Positions 9,782-18,527 are shown, numbered from the stretch's first letter. The stretch is DNA of 56,413 nucleotides from Bacteroides nordii WAL 11050 = JCM 12987 (GCA_000613465.1 BAJA01000035.1:1-56413), one strand, 5' to 3'. Made by a program: numbers and translations. The notes: a model not told the origin generated them from the letters alone.

Positions 9782-10750
9782 ATGAGAGTATTAGTAACAG
9801 GTGGTGCCGGTTTTATCGGCTCTAACCTTTGTGAGTATTTACTTGCTCAAAACTACAATGTTGTTTGCCTGGATAACTTTTCAACAGGTAAAATTGAAAA
9901 TTTATTTCCTCTATTGAATCAATATCCTCAAACTTTTAAATTGCAGGTTGGTGATATTCGTAATTTATTAGATTGCCAAAAGGCTGTGAAGGGTGTTGAC
10001 TTTGTATTGCACGAGGCAGCCCTGGGATCTGTCCCACGTTCTATAAAGGATCCGGTTACAACGAATGAAGTTAATATTGGAGGCTTCCTGAATATGCTGG
10101 TTGCAGCAAGAGATGCAGGAGTGAAACGTTTCATGTATGCTGCCAGTTCTTCTACTTACGGGGATAGTAAATCTTTGCCTAAAGTGGAAGATGTGATAGG
10201 TAAACCCTTATCACCTTATGCAATTACAAAGTATGTAAACGAGTTATACGCAGACGTATTTGCTAAAACATATGGTATGGAAACAATTGGTTTGCGCTAT
10301 TTCAACGTATTCGGTCGTCGGCAGGATCCTTTTGGAGCTTATGCAGCAGTGATTCCTCTGTTCGTGAAAAAACTGATGGCACACGAAAGGCCTGTAATCA
10401 ATGGAGATGGAGAGTATAGTCGTGACTTCACTTACATTGATAATGTAATCCGGATGAATATGCTGGCTATGACTACGAACAATCCGGATGCAGTGAATCA
10501 GGTGTATAACACAGCTTATGGAGAACGTACTACTTTAAACCAACTGGTTGGTTATCTGAAAGAATTCTTAAGTGAGTTTGACCCGGAAATAGCCAAGGTA
10601 GAAATCGTTCATGGTCCTAATCGGCTGGGTGATATTCCTCATTCTCTTGCCTGTATCAATAAAGCTAAAACGCTTTTAGGCTACATTCCGAAATACAATA
10701 TGCGTGAAGGATTAAAAGAAGCCGTGAAATGGTATTGGAATAATATCTGA
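9782..10750 (+). CDS. WbpP/TviC-like UDP-N-acetylhexosamine 4-epimerase
   Basis: A 322-residue extended SDR. The Rossmann motif GGAGFIGSN is at residues 7-15, the FSTG loop near residue 35, the catalytic Ser in AASSSTYGDS near residue 125 and the YAITK Tyr/Lys pair near residue 147. The WbpP-branch features GSVPRS and RYFNVFGRRQDP are present. These enzymes interconvert UDP-GlcNAc/UDP-GalNAc or the matching uronic acids. With the 6-dehydrogenase immediately downstream it should supply UDP-GalNAcA, as the WbpO/WbpP and TviB/TviC pairs do. The frame is intact, and the base composition here is less AT-rich than in the upstream glycosyltransferases. Exact substrate (GlcNAc versus GlcNAcA) is inferred, not shown. 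Confidence 0.9.
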   Translation: MRVLVTGGAGFIGSNLCEYLLAQNYNVVCLDNFSTGKIENLFPLLNQYPQTFKLQVGDIRNLLDCQKAVKGVDFVLHEAALGSVPRSIKDPVTTNEVNIGGFLNMLVAARDAGVKRFMYAASSSTYGDSKSLPKVEDVIGKPLSPYAITKYVNELYADVFAKTYGMETIGLRYFNVFGRRQDPFGAYAAVIPLFVKKLMAHERPVINGDGEYSRDFTYIDNVIRMNMLAMTTNNPDAVNQVYNTAYGERTTLNQLVGYLKEFLSEFDPEIAKVEIVHGPNRLGDIPHSLACINKAKTLLGYIPKYNMREGLKEAVKWYWNNI

Positions 10751-10799
10751 TTTTGTCTCTCTAATTTTATACAATTCATTTTTTTAATTATCAATTGAC

Positions 10800-12065
10800 A
10801 TGTGTGAAACTAAAATTTGCGTAATCGGTCTCGGTTATGTAGGACTTCCTTTGGCTCGTTTGTTTTCAACAAAATATAAGACTGTCGGTTTTGATATGAA
10901 CCGGGTCCGTGTGGATGCTTTAATGGCAGGACATGATGCTACGCTTGAAGTTTCGGATGAGTTACTGCAATCTGCTATTCGGAATGGCTTTAAATGTACT
11001 GCCAACATAGGTGATATCCGTGATTGTAATTTCTATGTGATCGCAGTGCCTACTCCGGTGGATGAGAATCATAATCCGGATCTGACTCCTTTGTATGGTG
11101 CTAGTACTACAGTAGGTAAAGTAATCTCAAAAGGAGATATTGTTGTTTACGAGTCCACTGTTTATCCGGGAGTGACGGAAGATGAATGTATTCCGGTTGT
11201 AGAGAAAGTTTCCGGCTTAAAGTATAATGTGGATTTCTTTGCCGGTTATTCTCCTGAGAGAATTAATCCTGGTGATAAACTTCACACGGTAGAGAAGATA
11301 AAAAAGGTTACTTCCGGCTCTACACCAGAGATTGCCCGGAAGATTGATGAAGTATATTCCTCTGTAATAGTTGCCGGCACTCATTTAGCTCCTACTATAA
11401 AAGTGGCTGAAGCAGCCAAAGTGATTGAAAACTCTCAGCGTGATATTAACATTGCTTTTGTGAATGAACTCTCAAAGATTTTCACGCGCATGGGGATTGA
11501 TACGCAGGATGTACTGGAAGCTGCCGGTACGAAGTGGAACTTCTTACCCTTTAAACCAGGACTTGTAGGGGGGCATTGTATTGGAGTGGATCCTTATTAT
11601 CTGGCTCAATGTGCACAACGTTATGGATACAATCCTGAGATCATTCTTGCGGGTCGACGGATGAATGACGGTATGGGTGAATATGTTGCCAGTCAAGTGG
11701 TGAAGAGGATGTTAAAAAAAGGAATACAGGTTTTGAATTCTAATATCCTAATACTTGGTTTCACGTTCAAAGAAAATTGTCCGGATGTGCGTAATACAAA
11801 GGTGATCGATATTGTGCATACTCTGAAAGAGTACAATCTTAATATTTCAATATATGATCCATGGGTCAATCCAATTATTGTTCATAAAGAATATAATCTT
11901 GAAGTTACAAATATCCAACCAAAAGGACATTTTGATGCTATAATAATGGCAGTCTCTCACAAAATATTTAGAGATATAAATCTACATTCTATGGTAAATG
12001 ACAAATATGTAATTTTTGATGTAAAAGGAATATTAAATAGAAATAATATAGATGCCAGGCTTTGA
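10800..12065 (+). CDS. UDP-N-acetyl-D-hexosamine 6-dehydrogenase (WbpO/TviB-like)
   Basis: A 421-residue nucleotide-sugar dehydrogenase. The NAD-binding domain starts CVIGLGYVGLPLA, followed by VAVPTPV at about residue 82 and YESTVYPGVTEDEC. The central domain has PERINPGD and then EAAKVIENSQRDINIAFVNE. The catalytic cysteine lies in LVGGHCIGVDPYYLA near residue 262, and the C-terminal UDP-binding domain has LGFTFKENCPDVRNT. It performs two successive NAD-dependent oxidations at C6, giving a UDP-HexNAc uronic acid; the closest match is the WbpO/TviB type that makes UDP-GalNAcA. It lies 49 bases after the epimerase, a usual pairing. The frame is complete. Confidence 0.92.
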   Translation: MCETKICVIGLGYVGLPLARLFSTKYKTVGFDMNRVRVDALMAGHDATLEVSDELLQSAIRNGFKCTANIGDIRDCNFYVIAVPTPVDENHNPDLTPLYGASTTVGKVISKGDIVVYESTVYPGVTEDECIPVVEKVSGLKYNVDFFAGYSPERINPGDKLHTVEKIKKVTSGSTPEIARKIDEVYSSVIVAGTHLAPTIKVAEAAKVIENSQRDINIAFVNELSKIFTRMGIDTQDVLEAAGTKWNFLPFKPGLVGGHCIGVDPYYLAQCAQRYGYNPEIILAGRRMNDGMGEYVASQVVKRMLKKGIQVLNSNILILGFTFKENCPDVRNTKVIDIVHTLKEYNLNISIYDPWVNPIIVHKEYNLEVTNIQPKGHFDAIIMAVSHKIFRDINLHSMVNDKYVIFDVKGILNRNNIDARL

Positions 12066-12067
12066 TA

Positions 12068-12667
12068 ATGTATAAATATATAAAACGTATCTTGGATGTG
12101 ACAACAGCAGTTTTAGGGCTCATTTTAGCATTCCCGATTCTTCTGATTGTTTCAGTTTTAATAAAAGTAGAAAGCCGCGGAGACGTTATTTTCAAACAAG
12201 AACGCTTAGGCTTACATGGTAAGGTTTTCAAAATCTATAAATTCCGTTCTATGCGTGTAGGAGCGGAAAAAGAAGGAAGCGGAGTGTATTCTTTTAAAGG
12301 TGACTCCAGAGTAACAGTAGTAGGTCGGGTTATTCGAGCTACCAGCATTGACGAACTTCCTCAGTTTATAAATGTGATAAAGGGAGATATGTCAATAGTA
12401 GGGCCACGTCCTGTTTTAACTTATCATCCATGGACTATTGACAAGTATACAGAGGAACAATTGCACATGTTTGATGTACGACCGGGTATTACCGGTTGGG
12501 CTCAAGTGAATGGACGTAAATCTGTTGAATGGCCACGTCGTATTGAATTAAATCTGGAGTATGTTCGCAAAATTTCATTAATATTTGATTTGAAGATTAT
12601 CGCATTGACTGTTTTAAAAGTACTTCTGATAACTGATAACAATAATGTTTCAAAAACAAAGAAGTAA
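12068..12667 (+). CDS. Initiating undecaprenyl-phosphate sugar-phosphate transferase (PglC/WcaJ catalytic core type)
   Basis: A 199-residue monotopic phosphoglycosyl transferase. It has one N-terminal hydrophobic segment (residues 8-32, ending with the usual helix-break proline in LAFPIL), then FKQERLGLHGKVFKIYKFRS, the catalytic SIDELPQF (Asp-Glu dyad), GDMSIVGPRP and RPGITGWAQV. These are the hallmarks of the bacterial sugar transferase family. It begins capsule synthesis by moving a sugar phosphate from a UDP-sugar to undecaprenyl phosphate at the inner membrane. The small size is that of PglC, without WbaP's extra N-terminal membrane domain. I chose ATG 12068 over an upstream TTG because it lies 2 bases past the dehydrogenase stop. 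Confidence 0.93.
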   Translation: MYKYIKRILDVTTAVLGLILAFPILLIVSVLIKVESRGDVIFKQERLGLHGKVFKIYKFRSMRVGAEKEGSGVYSFKGDSRVTVVGRVIRATSIDELPQFINVIKGDMSIVGPRPVLTYHPWTIDKYTEEQLHMFDVRPGITGWAQVNGRKSVEWPRRIELNLEYVRKISLIFDLKIIALTVLKVLLITDNNNVSKTKK

Positions 12668-12685
12668 GATAAGCCTTTTCCCTTT

Positions 12686-13801
12686 ATGAAAAAGAACTTT
12701 GTTTTAATCTCTCCTAAAAATCGAACTGTCTACAATTTTCGAGGTGATCTGATACGCTCAATTATAGAAAGGGGATATGATGTATTAGTTGTTGGTCCCA
12801 ATCGGGAAAATATTGATAAAATATTAAAGCTTGGAGTGAAATTTGTAGAAATACCAATGCATAAAAACGGAATTAATCCGATAGCTGATTTAAAATACTT
12901 ATGGCGCTTGACAAAAGTTTTGTCTTCAGAACAAGCAGATGTTACATTAGGATACACAATAAAGCCTGTGATCTATGGTGCTATTGCAGCTAAAATCGCA
13001 GGGGTTAAATCAATAAATTCAATGATAACCGGTGCCGGTTATCTCTTTATTTCCGAATCTGGGAAAGCGAAAATCCTGAAAAGAATTGGATCAATCCTTT
13101 ATAAGATGGGATTGAGATGTACAGATCATGTTCTTTTTCAGAATAAAGACGATCTCAATGAGTTTGTAGAACATCATCTTGTCGCAAAAGATAAATGTTA
13201 CCTGGTAAACGGTTCCGGTGTAAACATGAAACATTTTTATAGAACACCTTTACCTGATAAAATCACATTTTTCATGTTGTCCCGTGTGATGGTAAGTAAG
13301 GGTATCCGTGAGTATTTATCGGCTGCATACATAGTTAAAGCTAAGTATCCGGATGTCCGTTTTATGCTACTTGGAGCTATTGAGAAGCTACAGGATTCAC
13401 TACCCGCAAATGAGTTACAACCTTATATTAATAAGGGAATAATTGAATATTTTGAGGAAACGACGGATGTACGAGAGTATATTACTCAGTGCTCGGTCTT
13501 TGTACTCCCATCGTATCGGGAAGGAACTCCTCGCACGGTTTTAGAGGCAATGTCTATGGGACGTGCTATTATAACAAGTGATGCTCCTGGATGTCGTGAG
13601 ACCGTCAAAAATGGAGAAAATGGTTTTCTCATAGAAGTACGGAATGTTAATAGTTTAGTTCAGAAAATGATATGGATGATTGAACATTCTGCTCAATTAG
13701 AAAAGATGGGTAATAATGGTTATTTGTACTGTAAAGAGCGCTTTGAAGTATCTAAAGTGAATATTGAAATGCATAGGATAATGGGAATAGATAAACTTTG
13801 A
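12686..13801 (+). CDS. Glycosyltransferase family 4, PglA-like
   Basis: A 371-residue GT-B enzyme 18 bases after the initiating transferase. The N-terminal domain has VLISPKNRTVYNFRGDLIR and GYTIKPVIYGAIAA, as in PglA-like and WbtD-like enzymes that add the second sugar, often an alpha-linked HexNAc or HexNAc-uronic acid. The donor domain carries SYREGTPRTVLEAMSMGRAI, the E-x7-E motif near residue 275, then APGCRETV. It probably adds the second residue of the capsule repeat to the undecaprenyl-diphosphate primer. The frame is intact. Donor identity is not readable from sequence; UDP-GalNAcA is a reasonable guess given the neighbours. Confidence 0.9.
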   Translation: MKKNFVLISPKNRTVYNFRGDLIRSIIERGYDVLVVGPNRENIDKILKLGVKFVEIPMHKNGINPIADLKYLWRLTKVLSSEQADVTLGYTIKPVIYGAIAAKIAGVKSINSMITGAGYLFISESGKAKILKRIGSILYKMGLRCTDHVLFQNKDDLNEFVEHHLVAKDKCYLVNGSGVNMKHFYRTPLPDKITFFMLSRVMVSKGIREYLSAAYIVKAKYPDVRFMLLGAIEKLQDSLPANELQPYINKGIIEYFEETTDVREYITQCSVFVLPSYREGTPRTVLEAMSMGRAIITSDAPGCRETVKNGENGFLIEVRNVNSLVQKMIWMIEHSAQLEKMGNNGYLYCKERFEVSKVNIEMHRIMGIDKL

Positions 13802-13853
13802 AAATATTTACGATGACTAATCATATTTCCAAAACGATATAAGGATAAATGGC

Positions 13854-14663
13854 ATGCTAACATTAATGTATATAACCAATAATCCTGTTGTAGCACAGAT
13901 TGCAGAAGAAGCTGGTGTAGATCGTATTTTTGTAGATCTTGAAACAATAGGGAAAAAAGAAAGGCAAGGTGGTATGGACACTGTACAGTCTCATCATACG
14001 TTGGAGGATGTAGCAAGTGTACGTCAGGCTATTTCTTCAGCAGAGTTGCTGGTACGTTCAAATCCAATTCATCCGGAGTCTCCAAAGGAGATAGATACTA
14101 TAATAAAGAATGGAGCGAATGTAGTAATGCTCCCCTATTTCAAAAGTGCTAATGAAGTCGTCCGGTTTATAGATTATGTGGATGGACGCGCTAAGACTTG
14201 CCTATTGGTGGAAACAGCAGAAGCTGTAGACAAAATAGATGGTATTCTTGCTCTGGATGGTATAGACGAAGTATATATCGGTTTGAATGATCTGCATTTG
14301 GCCTATCATAAGAAGTTCATGTTTGAGTTACTGACAGATGGAACAGTAGAGAATTTACGTAATAAGATTTTGGCAAAAGATATTCCTTATGGATTTGGAG
14401 GAGTGGCGCGTGTCGGTATGGGAGCTTTGCCAGCCGAATCGATTATTAAAGAACATTATCGCCTGGATTCTACCCGGGCCATTCTTTCACGAAGTTTTTG
14501 TAATACAGATGTTGTTACGAATCCTGATGAAATAAAAAAAGTGTTTATGTCCGGGGTAAAAGAGATCAGAGATCTGGAATGTGAAATCAGGATGCATAAA
14601 GAGTACTTTAGTAAAAATAGGCAGGATGTTGAACGAATAATTTTAGAATTGACAGATTATTGA
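13854..14663 (+). CDS. HpcH/HpaI (citrate lyase beta) family aldolase in a capsule locus
   Basis: A 269-residue TIM-barrel aldolase of the phosphoenolpyruvate/pyruvate superfamily. FVDLETIGK near residue 24, LVRSNP near 63, MLPYFKSANEV near 94, the metal-binding Glu in LLVETAEAVDKI near 120 and the metal-binding Asp in YIGLNDLHLAY near 146 are all in family order. HpaI-type enzymes reversibly condense pyruvate-type enolates with aldehydes. This is not a standard capsule enzyme. It is followed within 3 bases by an acyltransferase and then a D-2-hydroxyacid dehydrogenase, suggesting a small pathway that makes and attaches an unusual acid substituent. The start ATG 13854 follows an AAGGAT-like sequence; an ATG 6 bases earlier leads straight to a stop. 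Substrate unknown. Confidence 0.85.
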   Translation: MLTLMYITNNPVVAQIAEEAGVDRIFVDLETIGKKERQGGMDTVQSHHTLEDVASVRQAISSAELLVRSNPIHPESPKEIDTIIKNGANVVMLPYFKSANEVVRFIDYVDGRAKTCLLVETAEAVDKIDGILALDGIDEVYIGLNDLHLAYHKKFMFELLTDGTVENLRNKILAKDIPYGFGGVARVGMGALPAESIIKEHYRLDSTRAILSRSFCNTDVVTNPDEIKKVFMSGVKEIRDLECEIRMHKEYFSKNRQDVERIILELTDY

Positions 14664-14666
14664 TAT

Positions 14667-15620
14667 ATGGCAACACGGCTCTTGTTTTTTATAGCTGCAT
14701 TGCGTGCATTAGCTGCAATAGCTATCACAAATTCACATTATGAAGGAGTTTATCCAACAGATCTGATAGCTAATGGAGGACTAGTGGGAGATGTACTCTT
14801 CTTTGCTGTTTCCGGTTATTGTCTTCAGGAAATTAAATTGGATTTTCGATCATGGTATTGTAAACGACTTTTACGCATATTTCCAGCTGTCTGGATTATT
14901 ACATTGATTTATCAGTTTCTAGGTGTATATAAGATAAATACTCCTGTTGATTATTTTTCTTTCTATTTCTGGCCAACTAAGTATCATTTTGTAGGAAGCA
15001 TTGTTTTACTTTATATGCCTTTTTTTTTTATTTGTAAGTATGCTAAGACTGAGAAACATTTAAAAAAAGTAATTAGTGGAGTCTTTTTATTCCAAATAAT
15101 GCTTTATATCACAGTTTATAATTATAGCTATTATCATATTGATACCGTGAGGGAACCTATGATTTGGTTCTTGTTTTTAGAAGCCATGTTACTAGGAGCT
15201 TATTTTAGGATAAAGGTAAATCGACAGCCTTTGAATAAGGTTCATTTCTTTTATTGGGTAGGCATAGCAGGGCTGATTTGTATCTATTTTATTTCGAAAC
15301 TTAGTTTTGTCCATATTCCTAAATTGGCTCCCTGGCAGATTATAAACCAAATTTTTCTTTTAATCCTTCTCTTTTGTCTTTTTAGAGGTTTTACTGGATT
15401 AGAATTTTATTTTTCTACTTTAGGAAAATATCCTAAGAAAATTATAACTTATTTAGCTGATAGAACTCTTGAAATTTATTTAGTGCAATATGTCATTATT
15501 GCAGAGATTAACATTGGGAAATTCCCATTAAATTAGTTTCTTATAACTTTTTCTATTCTATTTTCTGCCCATATTCTTCATGAAATGTCAGTGTGGATTA
15601 CAAGACGAATCAATATATGA
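14667..15620 (+). pseudogene. Acyltransferase-3 family O-acyltransferase with an in-frame TAG near its end
   Basis: A polytopic protein with about ten hydrophobic segments. The N-terminal segment has FFIAALRALAAIAITNSHYE, with the His of the acyltransferase-3 family, followed by LFFAVSGYCLQ and a WYCKRLLRIFPAVW segment carrying the conserved RxxR-type basic patch. The frame stops at TAG 15534-15536, but the same frame continues without interruption for 27 more hydrophobic-then-basic codons to TGA 15618-15620. That second stop overlaps the ATG of the next gene (ATGA). This coupling and the completed last membrane helix indicate that TAG replaces a TGG Trp codon, by mutation or sequencing error. 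Such enzymes acylate surface glycans at the inner membrane; the donor here might be linked to the flanking aldolase and dehydrogenase. Confidence 0.8.
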
Positions 15621-16528
15621 ATTTACTATTGACTGGTGCTTTTGACTATTCAGCACAACAAATAGAAGAACTGAAAAGGTTAGGATATAAGGTGTTCTTT
15701 ATGCAGCATGAACACGAAGTATTACCTATACAGGCTAAAATGATAGATGCAGTGGTATGCAACGGCTTGTTTCTTCATCATGATATAGACTCTTTCACCC
15801 GATTACAATTTATTCAGCTTACCAGTGCCGGCCTTGACCGAATTCCAATTGAAATAGTTAGTAAACGAAACATTCTCTTATATAATGCTAAAGGGGTATA
15901 TAGTATTCCTATGGCCGAATGGGTACTTTTTCGTGTATTGGAATACTATAAACAGGCAGTACACTTCCGATCGGCACAAGCTGCCCATTCTTGGACAAAA
16001 ATTAGAAATATCCGTGAAATAAATGGCAAGAGAGTTGCCATTTTAGGTGTAGGAGATGTTGGGCAACAGGTAGCTAAAAGATTCCAGGCATTTGGGGCAT
16101 ATACAATAGGTTTTGATATCGCAGAATTTGATGTACCTTATATGAATGAGTTACATATGATTGAGGATATTGACGTTTGGCTTCCACAATGTGACATCGT
16201 TGTCGTAACAATGCCACTAACTTCTCAAACTAAGCACTTTCTATCGAAAGACAAACTGTCCCAAATAAAAAAAGGCAGTATCTTAGTAAATATTTCTCGT
16301 GGCGGAGTAATAGATGAAGCAGAATTAACAAATGCACTTTACGATGAGCGTATTGCTTATGCAATCTTGGATGTTTTTGAAAATGAACCACTTGACAGAA
16401 ATAGCCCTTTATGGGATTTTCCAAATGTCGCAATTTCTCCGCACAACTCGTTTGTTTCGGATGGAGTTAAAATGAGAATGTTCAATTTATTATATAAAAA
16501 TCTGGAACATTTTATTTCTCTGCAGTGA
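15617..16528 (+). CDS. D-isomer-specific 2-hydroxyacid dehydrogenase
   Basis: A 303-residue dehydrogenase of the formate/glycerate family. The NAD-binding loop VAILGVGDVGQQVAKRF lies near residues 140-156, the substrate/catalytic Arg in NISRGGVIDEAEL near 226, the Glu of the charge relay in VFENEPLD near 255, and the catalytic His in ISPHNS near 275. These enzymes reduce 2-oxoacids to D-2-hydroxyacids. ATG 15617 is preferred to the upstream GTG 15593 because it overlaps the reconstructed acyltransferase stop as ATGA. It is the last enzyme of the capsule operon. Together with the aldolase, which can form 4-hydroxy-2-oxoacids, it could make a hydroxy acid for capsule decoration; this link is inference. 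Confidence 0.88.
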   Translation: MNLLLTGAFDYSAQQIEELKRLGYKVFFMQHEHEVLPIQAKMIDAVVCNGLFLHHDIDSFTRLQFIQLTSAGLDRIPIEIVSKRNILLYNAKGVYSIPMAEWVLFRVLEYYKQAVHFRSAQAAHSWTKIRNIREINGKRVAILGVGDVGQQVAKRFQAFGAYTIGFDIAEFDVPYMNELHMIEDIDVWLPQCDIVVVTMPLTSQTKHFLSKDKLSQIKKGSILVNISRGGVIDEAELTNALYDERIAYAILDVFENEPLDRNSPLWDFPNVAISPHNSFVSDGVKMRMFNLLYKNLEHFISLQ

Positions 16529-16681
16529 GATCATTAGAGGAGAACGTTCTACTAACTTCAATCAAAACAGACACTCGTAAGTAGCTCTTGTATTATCTTA
16601 ATAAAGAGAAACAGATCGTTCATGTAAATTAATTATTGAATTATATTAATCTAAAGTTTAAATCAAGAAAATCATAAACGA

Positions 16682-16756
16682 ATGAGAACTTTCTTATCAG
16701 TACTCAAAGGACTTATTCTATTTTTTACTCTTCCTTTTTTTATGTGGAAGAAATAA
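16682..16756 (+). CDS. 24-residue hydrophobic peptide at the capsule operon end
   Basis: ATG 16682 to TAA 16756 encodes 24 residues: MRTFLSVLKG, then a hydrophobic stretch rich in Leu/Phe/Ile, then a basic WKK end. It would be a single short membrane helix with positively charged ends. It lies 153 bases after the dehydrogenase and 18 bases before the terminator hairpin, so it is on the operon transcript. No ribosome binding site is obvious, but that is common here. It may be a real micro-protein or chance; conservation has not been tested. Confidence 0.3.
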   Translation: MRTFLSVLKGLILFFTLPFFMWKK

Positions 16757-16774
16757 ATATATGAAATCAAAGAA

Positions 16775-16829
16775 TCTTCCGGCAGGTTTTATTTATATGA
16801 TAACTCCTGCCAGAAGATTTATTTTATTA
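16775..16829 (+). terminator. Rho-independent terminator of the capsule operon
   Basis: Arms TCTTCCGGCAGG (16775-16786) and CCTGCCAGAAGA (16806-16817) pair over 12 positions with one G-U wobble. They enclose a 19-base AT-rich loop and are followed by TTTATTTTATT. This is a strong intrinsic terminator, placed after the last capsule gene and before the AAA-ATPase gene. Confidence 0.85.
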
Positions 16830-16892
16830 GGTACATCGATGAAACGGGAATTATTCTGTATATTTGTCTATGAATCGCTAATAGAATGAATT

Positions 16893-18440
16893 ATGGCTAA
16901 GCTTTACCCTATCGGCATACAGAACTTTGAGAGTTTACGGAATGACGAATACTTCTATATTGATAAAACGAGATTAATCTATGAACTCGCTAAAACGGGT
17001 AGATATTACTTTCTGAGTCGTCCCCGCCGTTTTGGGAAAAGTTTACTTATCTCTACACTGGAAGCTTATTTCCAGGGAAAGAAAGAGCTTTTCCAAGGGT
17101 TGGCAATGGAGAAGCTGGAAAAGGACTGGGTGGAATATCCGGTACTCCATCTGGATCTTAATACCCGAAAGTATGATGATGAAAAGTCTTTGGCACTTGA
17201 ACTAAATAAACATTTGGAAATTTGGGAAAATCTTTATGGTAGTCCGTATGCTGACAGAGAGCCGGAGGAGAGATTCTTTCAAGTGATTCGTTTAGCTTAT
17301 GAAAAGACAGGGCAACGTGTGGTGATTCTTGTGGACGAATATGACAAACCTATGTTGCAGACTATCGGCAATGAGAGTTTACAGGATAAATATCGTGATA
17401 CACTGAAAGCTTTCTATTCAGTGTTGAAAACAATGGACGGTTACATTCGTTTTGCTCTTCTGACGGGAGTTACTAAGTTTGGTAAGGTGAGTGTGTTCAG
17501 TGATCTGAATAATCTGAATGACATTTCGATGGATAGAAGATATGTCGAGATTTGTGGTATAACGGAAGAAGAAATTCAACAGAATCTGGAGCCGGAGTTG
17601 CACGAACTTGCCGAAGTGCAGGGTATTACTTATGAGAAGGTTTGCCTGGAATTGAAAGAACGTTATGATGGGTATCATTTCACCGAAAATTCGGTGGGTT
17701 TGTATAATCCTTTTAGTTTGCTCAATACTTTTGATAAAATGAAGTTTGGTAGTTATTGGTTTGAAACCGGTACCCCTTCTTATTTGGTGAAGCTTTTGAA
17801 ACGTGATAAATATGATTTGCACCGACTGACTTATGATGAAGCTACCTCTGACATGTTGAATAGCATTGACTCTACTTCAAAGAATCCTTTACCGGTGATT
17901 TACCAGAGTGGATATCTCACGATAAAAGGATATGATGAACGTTTTGATGTTTATCGCCTGGGCTTTCCTAACCGGGAAGTAGAAGAGGGATTTATAAAAT
18001 ATCTGCTCCCATTCTATGCAAATGTAGATGAAGGGCGAAGTGCATTTCATATCACACGCTTTGTTTCTGAAATAGAGCATGGAGATTACGAAGCTTTCCT
18101 CTGTCGGCTGCAAAGTTTCTTTGCCGATACTCCCTATGAGCTGGTACGCGATCTGGAATTGCATTATCAGAATGTACTTTTCATCGTTTACAAGCTACTT
18201 GGTTTCTATGTTCAGGCAGAATACCACACCTCAAACGGGAGAATTGATATGATGCTGAAAACTGATAAGTATATTTATGTCATGGAGTTTAAATTTGATG
18301 GTACTGCTGAAGAGGCTTTGAGACAAATTAATGAAAAGGAATATGCTGCTCCTTTTGCCAGTGATACAAGAAAAGTAATAAAAATAGGTGTGAACTTCAG
18401 TTCAAAGACGAGAAATATAGATAGTTGGAAAGTGGAATAG
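16893..18440 (+). CDS. AAA-ATPase-like protein with C-terminal PD-(D/E)XK nuclease domain
   Basis: A 515-residue protein of the AAA-ATPase_like/PDDEXK_9 family that is expanded in Bacteroidetes. The start MAKLYPIGIQNFESLRNDEY and IDKTRLIYEL are the family's N-terminal signature. The P-loop is the variant RPRRFGKSLL near residue 43, and Walker B is VVILVDEYDKPM near residue 145. The C-terminal nuclease core is GRIDMMLKTDKYIYVMEFKF near residues 449-468, with the Asp and Glu-x-Lys expected of PD-(D/E)XK enzymes. The biological role is not established; the copies are often thought to be mobile or defence-related. It stands alone between two terminators, just outside the capsule operon. Confidence 0.88.
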   Translation: MAKLYPIGIQNFESLRNDEYFYIDKTRLIYELAKTGRYYFLSRPRRFGKSLLISTLEAYFQGKKELFQGLAMEKLEKDWVEYPVLHLDLNTRKYDDEKSLALELNKHLEIWENLYGSPYADREPEERFFQVIRLAYEKTGQRVVILVDEYDKPMLQTIGNESLQDKYRDTLKAFYSVLKTMDGYIRFALLTGVTKFGKVSVFSDLNNLNDISMDRRYVEICGITEEEIQQNLEPELHELAEVQGITYEKVCLELKERYDGYHFTENSVGLYNPFSLLNTFDKMKFGSYWFETGTPSYLVKLLKRDKYDLHRLTYDEATSDMLNSIDSTSKNPLPVIYQSGYLTIKGYDERFDVYRLGFPNREVEEGFIKYLLPFYANVDEGRSAFHITRFVSEIEHGDYEAFLCRLQSFFADTPYELVRDLELHYQNVLFIVYKLLGFYVQAEYHTSNGRIDMMLKTDKYIYVMEFKFDGTAEEALRQINEKEYAAPFASDTRKVIKIGVNFSSKTRNIDSWKVE

Positions 18441-18478
18441 AATAATAAGAAGATTTCGTTTGAATCAATAGATATAGC

Positions 18479-18515
18479 CTTCGGAGCCCATTGCTCCGGA
18501 GGTTTTTTGTTTTTG
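18479..18515 (+). terminator. Terminator after the AAA/PD-(D/E)XK gene
   Basis: CTTCGGAGC (18479-18487) pairs with GCTCCGGAG (18493-18501) across a 5-base loop and is followed by GTTTTTTGTTTTT. It ends the rightward gene 38 bases after its stop and lies 12 bases before the end of the convergent KamA-like gene. Confidence 0.85.
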
Positions 18516-18527
18516 TAGTTGGGTAGC

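Noticed and set aside
16893..18440. Possible insertion-sequence transposase for the AAA/PD-(D/E)XK gene
   Set aside because: The domains are AAA-ATPase-like plus PDDEXK_9, with no DDE motif and no terminal inverted repeats or target duplications around it.
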